NCBI GenBank assembly: GCA_016839025.1
Contig: JADLKK010000001.1
Span: forward strand, 1-64,000
From: Proteiniphilum sp.
GTDB taxonomy: Bacteria; Bacteroidota; Bacteroidia; Bacteroidales; Dysgonomonadaceae
Length of the DNA stretch: 64,000 bases
Direction of reading: 5' to 3'
In this document: positions 15,393-24,788 of the stretch, in pieces
How the letters are laid out: each line of letters opens with the position of its first letter
How positions within the stretch are numbered: position 1 is the stretch's first letter
Notes under the pieces: model-generated
Seen by the model: only the letters and a program-made list of their open reading frames with translations
What the model was told of the DNA's origin: nothing
The model's database searches: none
Position numbers and translations under genes: made by a program

Positions 15393-16847
15393 TCAGACTG
15401 CTTCCAGGATCTTCACCAGGTAATCCCAGAATTTGCCTACCGAGGAGATTTTCATCTTCTCGTCGGGAGAGTGCACATCGGTCATGTCCGGTCCGATGGA
15501 GATCATATCGAGCGTAGGGTACTTCTCCAGGAAGAGCCCGCATTCCAGTCCCGCGTGAATGGCCTTCACTCTTGCCTCTGTGCCATACAACTTCCGGTAT
15601 TCTTCCCTTGCCAGTTCCAGAATCGCAGACGAAGGGTTGGGCTTCCAGCCCGGATATCCCTCGCTGTGTGTCACCTTTGCTCCTGCCAGCGTGAAGAGCG
15701 AGGAGACCATATCCACCACATAGCGTTTCTGTGACTCCACGGAGCTGCGCTGACTGGTGCCCACCTCAATTCGCCGGTCGGGAAGCATCTTCACGGATGC
15801 CAGGTTGGTGGAGGTCTCAACCAGGCCCTCGATATCACTGCTCATGCCAATCACACCGTGCGGACAGGCACAGAGCGAGAGAATCAGCCGTTCTGTTGTT
15901 TTGCGGTTGATGACCTTGGAGGGTATCTGCGCCGATTCGAGCAGCAAGTCAAGGCTCGGCTCCACCTTTTTGTACTCCTCGCGCAGGTCGGCCAGGAAGG
16001 TGTTGACCTTCACCCGGATATCCTCCTTGTATTTCGCCTTCACACCTACCAGGGCATAGGCTTCACGTGGGATGGCATTGTGCAGGTTGCCGCCGCCAAT
16101 CTCCGACAACACCATGCCATACTTCTTCCGGGTAAGGGAGTGAAGGAAGCGTGCAAGGATCTTGTTGGCATTGCCGTATCCCTTGTCGATATCACTGCCG
16201 GAATGGCCGCCGCGAAGCCCTTTCACTTCTGCCCGGAACCAGAAATAGCCCTTGGGTGTCTCCTTCTCCTTGTAGGTGAAATAGACGCGGGTTCCCTTTC
16301 CTCCGGCACAACCGATATAGATCTCACCCTCCTCTTCGGTGTCGAGGTTGATCAGTATATTCCCGGAGAGGAACTCCCTGCTGAGGGAATTGGCGCCTGT
16401 GAGTCCGGTCTCCTCATCCACGGTGAATAGTGCCTCAATTCTGCCGTGTTTGATCTCATCGGCAGCCAGCACAGCCAACTGAGCCGCTACGCCGATGCCG
16501 TTATCGGCTCCCAGCGTGGTGCCATTGGCTCTGATCCAGTCACCATCGATGATGGTTTCAATGGGGTCGTTGTCGAAATCGTGTTTCACCCCCGCATTCT
16601 TCTCGCACACCATGTCGACATGCGATTGCAGGATCACCGTGGGGGCATCCTCTCTTCCGGGTGTTGCCGGCTTGGTGATCAGTATGTTGCCTGCCTGATC
16701 CTGTGTAGCCTCCAGCGCGTGCTTGCTGGCAAATTCGAGCAGATAGGCCAGGATCTTTCCCTCTTTCTTTGAGGGTCTGGGTATCTGGGTAATGTCATGG
16801 AAATAACGCCAGATGGCAGTAGGTTGTAGCTCTTGTATGGTCTTCAT
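15393..16847 (-). CDS. pepD: Aminoacyl-histidine dipeptidase PepD (M20 metallopeptidase)
   Basis: A 484-residue cytosolic non-specific dipeptidase that releases amino acids from Xaa-His and other dipeptides using two metal ions. The M20 ligands are visible: His and Asp in LQSHVDMVCEKN, Asp in LGADNGIGVA, the catalytic Glu pair in TVDEETGLTGA, Asp in LINLDTEEEGE and a C-terminal His in HAGLECGLF. A lid/dimerisation insert occupies the middle. The start at 16847 matches the family N-terminus (TIQELQPTAIWRYFHDI). It suits an amino-acid- or peptide-fermenting lifestyle. Confidence 0.95.
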   Translation of the reverse strand: MKTIQELQPTAIWRYFHDITQIPRPSKKEGKILAYLLEFASKHALEATQDQAGNILITKPATPGREDAPTVILQSHVDMVCEKNAGVKHDFDNDPIETIIDGDWIRANGTTLGADNGIGVAAQLAVLAADEIKHGRIEALFTVDEETGLTGANSLSREFLSGNILINLDTEEEGEIYIGCAGGKGTRVYFTYKEKETPKGYFWFRAEVKGLRGGHSGSDIDKGYGNANKILARFLHSLTRKKYGMVLSEIGGGNLHNAIPREAYALVGVKAKYKEDIRVKVNTFLADLREEYKKVEPSLDLLLESAQIPSKVINRKTTERLILSLCACPHGVIGMSSDIEGLVETSTNLASVKMLPDRRIEVGTSQRSSVESQKRYVVDMVSSLFTLAGAKVTHSEGYPGWKPNPSSAILELAREEYRKLYGTEARVKAIHAGLECGLFLEKYPTLDMISIGPDMTDVHSPDEKMKISSVGKFWDYLVKILEAV

Positions 16848-16958
16848 CTCTTTTTGTTGATGGTTTAGTTGACGATAAAAATAGGATAAAATTCGCTGTC
16901 AGGCAAAAAATTTACTATCTTTAATGCGAAAAAGTGCTGTTTAATGGGTGATTTGGAC

Positions 16959-16966
16959 TATCTTTG
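16959..16966 (+). promoter_or_regulatory. -7 element for the small membrane protein/ompH operon
   Basis: TATCTTTG, followed by the common GC start context, lies 20 bases before the ATG at 16987. A -33 TTTG is not clear. Confidence 0.5.
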
Positions 16967-16986
16967 CGCCGTTAAAAACAGGTAAT

Positions 16987-17208
16987 ATGTTAAAAGTCGT
17001 ACTGATAGGGATCGTTATCCTGTTCATTGCCATCCTGCTGATGGGAGTGCGGGTCTTCTTCTCCCGTAAGGGGGCGTTCCCAAGCCTTCATATTGGTGAG
17101 TGTAAGGCAATGCAGGACAAAGGGATTCATTGTGCCACATCACAGGATGCGGAATTGAACAGAAGAGAGAGTCCGATCGAGAAATTATTGAAATCAGAAA
17201 ATTTATAA
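16987..17208 (+). CDS. Small single-pass membrane protein conserved in Bacteroidota
   Basis: A 73-residue protein (from MLKVVLIG) with one N-terminal membrane helix (LKVVLIGIVILFIAILLMGV) followed by a basic segment. It has a conserved soluble tail: FPSLHIGECKAMQDKGIHC, then SQDAELNRRE. The invariant Gly-x-x-Lys-Ala and Gly-Ile-x-Cys blocks are recognisable from many Bacteroidota homologues annotated only as a membrane or secreted protein. The two cysteines (in GEC and IHC) could bind a metal or form a disulfide. The ompH-like gene follows after 10 bases. No function is known. An earlier in-frame start (16948) is rejected because it falls upstream of the -7 element. Confidence 0.65.
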   Translation: MLKVVLIGIVILFIAILLMGVRVFFSRKGAFPSLHIGECKAMQDKGIHCATSQDAELNRRESPIEKLLKSENL

Positions 17209-17218
17209 ATCCGTTACA

Positions 17219-17863
17219 ATGAAGAATTCTACTCCCTACATCGTCAGTGGTGTGCTGGCGGTTGCCCTGATTATTCTGTACATTCTGCACTTCACTTCCG
17301 GTAGATCGGCTGGTAGCGCCAACGGTAAAGAGCTCTCCCTGTTGCTGAACGATTCCTCAATCACTTTGCCAATTGCCTACGTGAATGTGGATTCTCTCCT
17401 GATGAACTACAATTTCGCGAAGGATCTGAACGAATCCCTGTTGCGGAAAGAGGAGAGCACACGTGCCACCCTCAACCAGCGACAGAACCAGATCAACTCG
17501 GCAGCCCAGGAATTTGAACGCAAGCTGCGCAACAATGCCTTCCTAAGCCAGGAGAGAGCGCAACAAGAGCAGGAACGGATACTGCAGATGAACCAGGAAT
17601 ATCAGCAGCTGGCAGAACGTCTCACACAGGAGTTTATGCTGGAGCAGGAGAAATTGAATATTCAGATGGAAGACACCGTCAAGGCGCGGATGATCGAATT
17701 CAGTAAAGGAAAGCATTATGAGATTATTTTCAGCAACCGTACCACCAGTACCGTGCTGTATGCTGACCGGAAATATGATATCACTGAAGAGGTGATTGCC
17801 TTTCTGAACGAACGGTATGGACCCGCCACCGCGGCAACCAAACCGGAAGAGGAAAAGAAATGA
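17219..17863 (+). CDS. OmpH/Skp family periplasmic chaperone-like protein
   Basis: A 214-residue protein with an N-terminal membrane helix (residues about 7-25), a Skp-type beta strand (IAYVNVDSLLMNYNFAKDLN), a long charged coiled-coil arm rich in Gln and Glu (about 75-150), and a C-terminal strand (YEIIFSNRTTSTVLYADRKYDIT). Skp/OmpH trimers hold unfolded outer-membrane proteins in the periplasm. Here the helix may stay uncleaved, giving a membrane-anchored form. It is 10 bases after the small membrane protein and is followed by a strong terminator, so the two make a compact operon. Confidence 0.8.
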   Translation: MKNSTPYIVSGVLAVALIILYILHFTSGRSAGSANGKELSLLLNDSSITLPIAYVNVDSLLMNYNFAKDLNESLLRKEESTRATLNQRQNQINSAAQEFERKLRNNAFLSQERAQQEQERILQMNQEYQQLAERLTQEFMLEQEKLNIQMEDTVKARMIEFSKGKHYEIIFSNRTTSTVLYADRKYDITEEVIAFLNERYGPATAATKPEEEKK

Positions 17864-17886
17864 TCACTCCTGAGAGGTGATCGGAT

Positions 17887-17917
17887 AAGGTTCTTTGCAA
17901 AAAGGGCCTTATTTTTT
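17887..17917 (+). terminator. Rho-independent terminator of the ompH operon
   Basis: A 10-bp stem (17887-17896 with 17901-17910, two G-T pairs) closes a GCAA tetraloop and is followed by ATTTTTT. A second partial hairpin around 17862-17882 overlaps the ompH stop codon. Confidence 0.8.
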
Positions 17918-17937
17918 ACCCCTTTACACTGCTTTCT

Positions 17938-19110
17938 ATGCAACGCTGGAGGCAATATGTTGACAGACAAAAGAGAGAATACATGGATATCCTCTATCCC
18001 ACTGCGATCGCTGCAGATATGGTCGTGGTGATTCCCTGTTACAATGAACCGGAGCTGACGGAAACACTGGATTCTCTTTTGGCCTGCGATCGGCCCAATG
18101 CAAAGGTGCTGGTAGCGGTGGTCTGTAATGCGGGAGAAAATGCAGCAGAGGGAGGGATATTGCAAAACCGAGTCACCTATCGGCAAACCCTTCAGCGTGC
18201 CCGCTCGCTCACCGACCCCGGCGGCATCACCCTTTTTCCGCTTCTCTTCGAGGAACTGCCCCGCAAGCATGCCGGTGTGGGGCTTGCACGAAAGATAGGA
18301 ATGGATCTTGCGGTGCATCATTTCCTGCATCATGAGAAGAAGCATGGCGTAATTATTTCCCTTGATGCAGACTGCACCGTTTCCTCCAATTTTCTCACAG
18401 CCATCTGGGATGCCTTCTCTGCAAACGGAAAACTGAATGCTACCCTGCATGCATTTGAACACCGGGTAAAAGGTGATGATTCCCGGTTGGAGAAAGCTGT
18501 CAGACAATATGAATCCTATCTCCGTTACGTTAGCAAGATGTTGCAACAGATTGGTTTTCCCTTTTACTGGCATACCATTGGGTCGGCTTTTGCCGTGTCA
18601 GCAGACGGCTATGTGAAAACCGGCGGTATGGGGAGACAGCAAGGGGGAGAGGATTTTTATTTTCTGCAGAAAATTTTCGCACGGGGAAACATCATGGAGT
18701 TGCCGGATGTGGTCGTTTATCCCCTGGCACGCTTTTCCGACCGGGTTCCTTTCGGTACGGGACCGGCACTGCAGAAGATACTGGAGGAGCCGGACGGGGT
18801 GTTGAAGGTCTATTCCCGCAGATCCTTCCGGGAACTCTCACTGCTTTTTGCGCGTATCGATCAGCTCTTCCACCTGGATGAAGGGAGGGGTGCGGCCATC
18901 ATGGATGCTCTCCATCCATCGCTGGTTGCTTATCTGCAGGAGAACGACTTTTGGGGCATGATTGCCGACTGTAAACAGAACAGTGCTACTGTGCATGCAT
19001 TCCGAAAGCGCTTTTTTCATCATTTCAATGCGTTCCGGATCATCAGGTATCTAAACCGGGTGCATCCCAATCCCTATCCCTTTGAGACAATCCACGAAGT
19101 GATGGCATGA
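17938..19110 (+). CDS. Glycosyltransferase family 2 protein
   Basis: A 390-residue GT-A fold protein without membrane helices. The nucleotide-sugar-binding start is VVVIPCYNEPELTETLDSLL, and a DxD-like metal site appears in IISLDADCTVSSNFL. The later QQGGEDFYFLQKI resembles the acceptor/catalytic ED motif of GT2 enzymes. Donor and acceptor sugars cannot be read from the sequence. It stands alone between the ompH terminator and marC, so it is not part of an obvious polysaccharide cluster, though mannose-1-phosphate guanylyltransferase is 2.8 kb away. The ATG at 17938 is used; Met16 (MDILYP) is possible. Confidence 0.75.
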   Translation: MQRWRQYVDRQKREYMDILYPTAIAADMVVVIPCYNEPELTETLDSLLACDRPNAKVLVAVVCNAGENAAEGGILQNRVTYRQTLQRARSLTDPGGITLFPLLFEELPRKHAGVGLARKIGMDLAVHHFLHHEKKHGVIISLDADCTVSSNFLTAIWDAFSANGKLNATLHAFEHRVKGDDSRLEKAVRQYESYLRYVSKMLQQIGFPFYWHTIGSAFAVSADGYVKTGGMGRQQGGEDFYFLQKIFARGNIMELPDVVVYPLARFSDRVPFGTGPALQKILEEPDGVLKVYSRRSFRELSLLFARIDQLFHLDEGRGAAIMDALHPSLVAYLQENDFWGMIADCKQNSATVHAFRKRFFHHFNAFRIIRYLNRVHPNPYPFETIHEVMA

Positions 19111-19146
19111 ATGATCGATTTTCTTGGATCATCCGGGAATTTTGCC

Positions 19147-19154
19147 TATTTTTG
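19147..19154 (+). promoter_or_regulatory. Probable marC promoter
   Basis: TATTTTTG (-7) is preceded by CTTG at 19123-19126, 20 bases upstream and one mismatch from the -33 element. Confidence 0.5.
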
Positions 19155-19200
19155 TGACAAAAGGTAAGCATGTGGTTTCACAATTCTAATTTTCCCGGAT

Positions 19201-19809
19201 ATGATGGTTTTTAACGGTGTGGAAATAATCAGTGCTTTTTTGGTTTTGTTCGCCATTATTGATGTGACCGGTTCCGTGCCCATCTTCCTGAATCTGAGAA
19301 GCCAAAACAAAACCATACATCCTGAAAAGGCTGCATTCTATTCGCTGACCATCCTGGTGGGGTTTCTCTTTGTGGGAGAGTGGATCCTGAAACTGTTCCA
19401 ACTTGATATCTCGGCTTTTGCAGTGGCAGGAGCAGTCGTGTTGCTGATCCTTTCCATCGAGATGATCTTCGGTGTGGAGATATTCAAGAATGACAGCACC
19501 AATACCGACAACTCCTCCACCCTATTTCCGGTGGTCTTTCCCCTTATTGCCGGCCCCGGAAGCTTCACCACCCTGCTCTCCATGCGTGCGGAGTATCATA
19601 CCCTCAATATCATCCTGGCGGTCTTTCTCAACCTGGTGATCGTCTACCTGGTATTGCGCTACCTCGACCTGGTGAAGAAAATGCTGGGGGAGAGCGGTGC
19701 CTATATCCTTCGTAAATTCTTTGGCGTCATCCTGATGGCCATCTCGGTAAAGCTGCTCACCTCGAACCTGAGTGTGTTGATTGCCACCGTGAACGGAGGC
19801 GGTGCCTGA
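19201..19809 (+). CDS. MarC family integral membrane protein
   Basis: A 202-residue protein with about six membrane segments. MarC-family markers are FLVLFAIIDVTGSVPIFLNL near the N-terminus, FPLIAGPGSFTTLLSM in the middle and FFGVILMAISVKLL at the C-terminus. The Asp and Gly-Pro residues in these helices are typical. The family was once linked to multidrug resistance, but that role was withdrawn and the function is unknown; a transporter is likely. It has its own promoter and no operon partner. Confidence 0.9.
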   Translation: MMVFNGVEIISAFLVLFAIIDVTGSVPIFLNLRSQNKTIHPEKAAFYSLTILVGFLFVGEWILKLFQLDISAFAVAGAVVLLILSIEMIFGVEIFKNDSTNTDNSSTLFPVVFPLIAGPGSFTTLLSMRAEYHTLNIILAVFLNLVIVYLVLRYLDLVKKMLGESGAYILRKFFGVILMAISVKLLTSNLSVLIATVNGGGA

Positions 19810-19899
19810 TTCATCGCTATGATGAGGAATGCCACTCTTCCGTTATTATCCTTTAACCTAACTTTCCCTTTACAAGCCCTCTGATTCGCAAAAAAAATG

Positions 19900-19907
19900 T
19901 ATCTTTG
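19900..19907 (+). promoter_or_regulatory. -7 element for eno
   Basis: TATCTTTG followed by CATGC lies 95 bases before the enolase start codon, in an A-rich context. A TTTG at -33 was not found. Confidence 0.5.
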
Positions 19908-19977
19908 CATGCAGATTTCCTGTCGGGTCTGTTTTTGGGTATCATCTTATCAGGCAATTGCTTAGCATACAACATAG

Positions 19978-21285
<1,308 letters not shown>

Positions 21286-21309
21286 TGTGATTGGCCACAT
21301 CACTCCCCA

Positions 21310-21336
21310 AAAACCATCCTTCGGGATGGTTTTTTT
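21310..21336 (+). terminator. Terminator of eno
   Basis: A stem of about 10 bp (AAAACCATCC/GGATGGTTTT) closes the stable TTCG tetraloop and runs into a T stretch. Confidence 0.9.
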
Positions 21337-21484
21337 ATTGACTGTTTTGTTTCTTCGCTTCCAAACCAGTAACCGGTTCGTGACCCTGCTTTTCCATTTC
21401 TCCGTTACTTGGCGGACAGGGTGAAGTTTGGGTAAGGTAGGTGCGAAAACTCCTGAAAACACCGCAATTGGGGAATAAATTGAG

Positions 21485-21525
21485 AAGTAAAAAACCCTAA
21501 CTGATTACTGATCAGTTAGGGTTTT
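21485..21525 (-). terminator. Terminator of tRNA-Leu
   Basis: A perfect 15-bp stem (21491-21505 with 21511-21525) with a 5-base loop. On the minus strand it is followed by TTTTAC, placing it right behind the tRNA 3' end. Confidence 0.88.
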
Positions 21526-21535
21526 GCTTCCCGGG

Positions 21536-21619
21536 TACCCAGAGCCGGGATCGAACCGGCATGGAAGTGAATCCACTGGTGTTTGAGACCAGCGCGTCTA
21601 CCAATTCCGCCATCTGGGC
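21536..21619 (-). tRNA. tRNA-Leu(CAA)
   Basis: The minus strand folds as an 84-base class II tRNA: acceptor GCCCAGA, D arm GGCGGAATTGGTAGACGC, anticodon loop CTCAAAC (anticodon CAA), a long variable arm and the T arm GGTTCGATCC. The acceptor ends in TCTGGGT plus discriminator A, and CCA is not encoded. It is a lone gene with its own promoter and terminator between eno and the guanylyltransferase gene. Confidence 0.96.
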
Positions 21620-21865
21620 ATTGTGAAAATGTGCCTGCAAAAGTAGTTATATTTTTCAGATAATGAAAGTCTTTTTTTTCTTTTTTTATGCCGATTGGTG
21701 ATCCAGATCTATCGGTTGTGCCGATAAGTTTTGTACCTTTAAGGATGGAAACGGGAGTATATAAACAAATTGTTACAGAATGATGTTATTTACATGGTTG
21801 TATGAGGCAGCTCATCTGATCAAATGTAAGAGATTTTCCTTGGTATCAAATATATAATCTTAGTA
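21620..21865. other. Intergenic region between tRNA-Leu and the guanylyltransferase gene
   Basis: It holds the minus-strand tRNA-Leu promoter (21638-21645), a T-rich run at 21671-21688, a small hairpin ATCGG/CCGAT at 21711-21725 and a plus-strand TACCTTTA (21734-21741) that may be the -7 element for the guanylyltransferase gene. No gene is visible. Confidence 0.5.
21638..21668 (-). promoter_or_regulatory. Promoter of tRNA-Leu
   Basis: Minus-strand TACTTTTG (21645-21638) with TTTC (21668-21665) exactly 19 bases upstream, one mismatch from TTTG. Confidence 0.6.
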
Positions 21866-22945
21866 ATGAGAAACAATAATTATTGCGTGATCATGAGCGG
21901 CGGAGTGGGAAGCCGCTTCTGGCCCTTCAGTAAAGAAGACAAACCCAAACAGTTTCTGGATTTTTTTGGCACCGGTCGTTCTCTGCTACAAAGCACTTAC
22001 GACAGGTTCAGGAAAATTGTTCCGCCGGAGAATATCTATATCGTTACCAATGACGCCTATGCCGGAATGACCCGGCAACAACTGCCCGAAGTCAGCGACA
22101 ACCAGCTGCTGCTGGAGCCGCTGAGACGAAACACTGGGCCGGCTATCGCTTTTGCCTCCTACCGCATCCATGCTGCCGATCCCGATGCCAACATCATTGT
22201 GGCGCCGTCAGACCACCTGATCCTGCGGGAGGAGCAATTTGCAGCTGACATGCGTAGCGGGCTCGCCTTTGTGGCTGAGAACCCGGTACTCCTCACCCTG
22301 GGCATTAAGCCCAGCCGGCCTGAAACAGGTTATGGCTATATACAGGTGGATGGTGACAACCGGGAGGGTATCTGTAAGGTGAAAGCCTTTACCGAGAAGC
22401 CTGATATTGATTTGGCAAAGAAGTTCTTGGAGAGTGGTGAGTTCATGTGGAATTCCGGAATCTTTCTCTGGAATGTGAACAGCATCCTGGAAGCATTCCG
22501 GAGGCACCTTCCCGACATCGTCCAGAAGTTTGATGAGGGAAAACTCTTTTTCAATACCCCCCGTGAGAAACAGTTTGTGGATGAGACTTTTCCTTTCTGT
22601 CCCAATATCTCCATCGATTACGGGATCCTGGAGAAGGCGGACAATGTATTTGTCAATATCTCCGATTTTGGATGGAGTGACCTGGGAACCTGGGGAGCCC
22701 TCCATGAAGTATCGGACCGGGATGACAGCAACAACGCGAGTCTCCACTGCAAGACTCTCTTTGTGGAAAGCAACGACAACGTGGTGGCCATGAGCGATGA
22801 CAAGCTGGTGGTGATCCAGGGGCTGGATGACTACATCGTGGCAGAATCGGATAATGTGTTGCTGATCTGCAAAAAGAGCGAGGAGCAACGCATCAAGCAT
22901 TTTGTGACCGACGTAAAGTTCCGCTACGGCGACGAGTATGTATAG
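21866..22945 (+). CDS. manC: Mannose-1-phosphate guanylyltransferase
   Basis: A 359-residue nucleotidyltransferase that makes GDP-mannose from GTP and mannose-1-phosphate for glycans and fucose derivatives. The pyrophosphorylase signature MSGGVGSRFWPFSKEDKPKQF-like N-terminus binds GTP. PSRPETGYGYIQ and VKAFTEKPD are the sugar-phosphate-binding blocks. The length is that of the single-domain form, without the C-terminal phosphomannose-isomerase domain of long ManC. It is monocistronic and converges with asnB. The symbol follows the enzyme family (manC/cpsB). Confidence 0.92.
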   Translation: MRNNNYCVIMSGGVGSRFWPFSKEDKPKQFLDFFGTGRSLLQSTYDRFRKIVPPENIYIVTNDAYAGMTRQQLPEVSDNQLLLEPLRRNTGPAIAFASYRIHAADPDANIIVAPSDHLILREEQFAADMRSGLAFVAENPVLLTLGIKPSRPETGYGYIQVDGDNREGICKVKAFTEKPDIDLAKKFLESGEFMWNSGIFLWNVNSILEAFRRHLPDIVQKFDEGKLFFNTPREKQFVDETFPFCPNISIDYGILEKADNVFVNISDFGWSDLGTWGALHEVSDRDDSNNASLHCKTLFVESNDNVVAMSDDKLVVIQGLDDYIVAESDNVLLICKKSEEQRIKHFVTDVKFRYGDEYV

Positions 22946-22981
22946 CCCGGGAATCGATGCAATGCAATCTGCAGGATCTAT

Positions 22982-24676
22982 TCAGTCGGTGCGACCGACT
23001 GCGACAGTCGTACTGTAGCCATGGACATGCACTGAAGAGACGGCACGACCGGACGGATCGGCATTTCTGCGGAATGCCTCGTCCCACTCGAGTGCTACGG
23101 GACTACTACAGGCTACCGATGGTACCGATGGAACACAGCGGGCAGCACTGTCGGAGGGAAACAGTTCGGTAAAGATGGAGCGGTAGAGGTACTCCTCCTT
23201 GCTCAGTGGCGGGTTGATGGGGAATCGGTATCGGACGCTCTGTAACTGCTCATCACTCACCTCGCGGTTGGCGATCTCCCTGAGGGTGTCAATCCAGCCA
23301 TATCCTACCCCGTCGGAAAACTGTTCCTTCTGTCGCCAGGCCACCTCTGCAGGCAGGTAATCGGCGAATGCCTCCCGGAGGATGTGCTTTTCGATCCTGC
23401 CGTTGCCGGCCATCTTGTCTTTGGGATTGAGGCACATTGCCACGTCGATAAACTCCTTGTCGAGAAAGGGCACACGCCCCTCCACGCCCCAGGCGGCGAG
23501 CGATTTGTTGGCGCGGAGGCAGTCGTACTGGTGTAGTTTGCCCAGCTTGCGTACCGTCTCCTTGTGAAACTCCTCCGCGTTGGGTGCCTTGTGGAAGTAA
23601 AGATAGCCACCGAAGATCTCATCGGCACCCTCACCCGAGAGCACCATCTTCACCCCCATCGATTTGATGAAACGGGCGATCAGGTACATCGGGGTGCTGG
23701 CCCGTACGGTAGTCACATCGTAGGTCTCGATGTGGTAGATCACATCGCGGATGGCGTCCAGTCCCTCACGAAGGGTGTACTCCAGTTCATGGTGCACCGA
23801 CCCGATATGGTCTGCCACCTTTCTGGCTGCCGCCAGGTCGGGCGATCCTTTCAGTCCGATGGCGAAGGAGTGGAGCTGCGGCCACCAGGCTTCCTCACGG
23901 TTGTCGCTTTCGATCCGCCTGGCGGCAAACCGTTTTGCTACAGCCGAGATGATGGAGGAGTCGAGTCCCCCGGAGAGCAGTACCCCGTAGGGTACGTCAC
24001 TCATCAGTTGCCGCTGTACGGCAGCCTCCAATGCCTCCCGTAACCGCGTTACATCGGAGGGGTTATCCTTCACCTGGTGGTAATCGCTCCATGCGCGCCG
24101 GTACCATTGAGTCAACTCCCCGTCGGCACTGAAATAGTAATGGGCGGGCGGAAACTCCTCGATCCGGTTGCAGTAACCTTCCAGCGCCTTCAGCTCGGAA
24201 GCTACGTAATAGGCACCGTCACGATCCCATCCCTGATAGAGGGGGATGATTCCGATATGGTCACGTCCGATCAGAAAGGTATCCTTTTCCCGGTCGTAGA
24301 GAGCAAAAGCAAAGATACCGTTCAACTCCTCCAGGAAGGATGGCCCCATCTCCTGGTAGAGTGCGAGAATCACCTCACAGTCGGATTGCGTCTGAAAGGC
24401 ATAACTCCCTTCATACCGCTTGCGGATCTCCCGATGGTTGTAAATCTCACCGTTCACCGCAAGTACCAGTTTGCCATCACTGCTGACCAGCGGTTGTTTT
24501 CCCGATGCCGGGTCTACCACCGCCAGTCGCTCGTGCGCCAGAAGGGCACGGCTACAGCTGAAGATACCCGACCAGTCGGGTCCCCTGTGTCGTACCCTTT
24601 TCGACATCTCCAGCAGCTGCGGCCGCAACTGCTCCTCTTCTCTCTTTATATTGAATGTACAGACGATTCCACACAT
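22982..24676 (-). CDS. asnB: Asparagine synthase (glutamine-hydrolysing), AsnB
   Basis: A 564-residue enzyme that amidates aspartate with glutamine nitrogen and ATP. The start at 24676 is fixed by the catalytic Cys2 of the Ntn glutaminase domain (MCGIVCTFN). Upstream in-frame codons come from a short tandem repeat. The synthetase domain shows the PP-loop LLSGGLDSSIISA and VLSGEGADEIFGGYLYF. The C-terminus matches the E. coli-type end (ARCVPSVPSVACSSPVALEWD, NADPSGRAV) and then extends by roughly a dozen residues (GYSTTVAVGRTD) whose codons form a hairpin. It is last of the glnN-gltB-gltD-asnB series, 113 bases after gltD. Confidence 0.96.
   Translation of the reverse strand: MCGIVCTFNIKREEEQLRPQLLEMSKRVRHRGPDWSGIFSCSRALLAHERLAVVDPASGKQPLVSSDGKLVLAVNGEIYNHREIRKRYEGSYAFQTQSDCEVILALYQEMGPSFLEELNGIFAFALYDREKDTFLIGRDHIGIIPLYQGWDRDGAYYVASELKALEGYCNRIEEFPPAHYYFSADGELTQWYRRAWSDYHQVKDNPSDVTRLREALEAAVQRQLMSDVPYGVLLSGGLDSSIISAVAKRFAARRIESDNREEAWWPQLHSFAIGLKGSPDLAAARKVADHIGSVHHELEYTLREGLDAIRDVIYHIETYDVTTVRASTPMYLIARFIKSMGVKMVLSGEGADEIFGGYLYFHKAPNAEEFHKETVRKLGKLHQYDCLRANKSLAAWGVEGRVPFLDKEFIDVAMCLNPKDKMAGNGRIEKHILREAFADYLPAEVAWRQKEQFSDGVGYGWIDTLREIANREVSDEQLQSVRYRFPINPPLSKEEYLYRSIFTELFPSDSAARCVPSVPSVACSSPVALEWDEAFRRNADPSGRAVSSVHVHGYSTTVAVGRTD
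22983..23001. repeat. 8-bp inverted repeat over the asnB stop codon
   Basis: CAGTCGGT and ACCGACTG flank GCG and encode the last residues and stop of asnB. No T-run follows on the minus strand. It could protect the mRNA 3' end or slow polymerase between convergent asnB and the guanylyltransferase gene. Confidence 0.6.
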
Positions 24677-24680
24677 GGTT

Positions 24681-24710
24681 GTAAGTTGGTAAGTTGGTTG
24701 GTAAGTTGGT
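24681..24710 (+). repeat. Short tandem repeat (GTAAGTTGGT units) just upstream of asnB
   Basis: Three copies of TAAGTTGGT-like units, the outer two being identical GTAAGTTGGT, occupy 24681-24710 immediately before the asnB start (24676). On the mRNA they lie in the translation-initiation region. Copy-number change could affect initiation. Confidence 0.75.
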
Positions 24711-24788
24711 AGCCTGATTGGTTTTTGGTTCATAGTTCAATGTTTGATGTTTCTGAACCAGGAACCAATCACCAAAACGGCTTACCGC

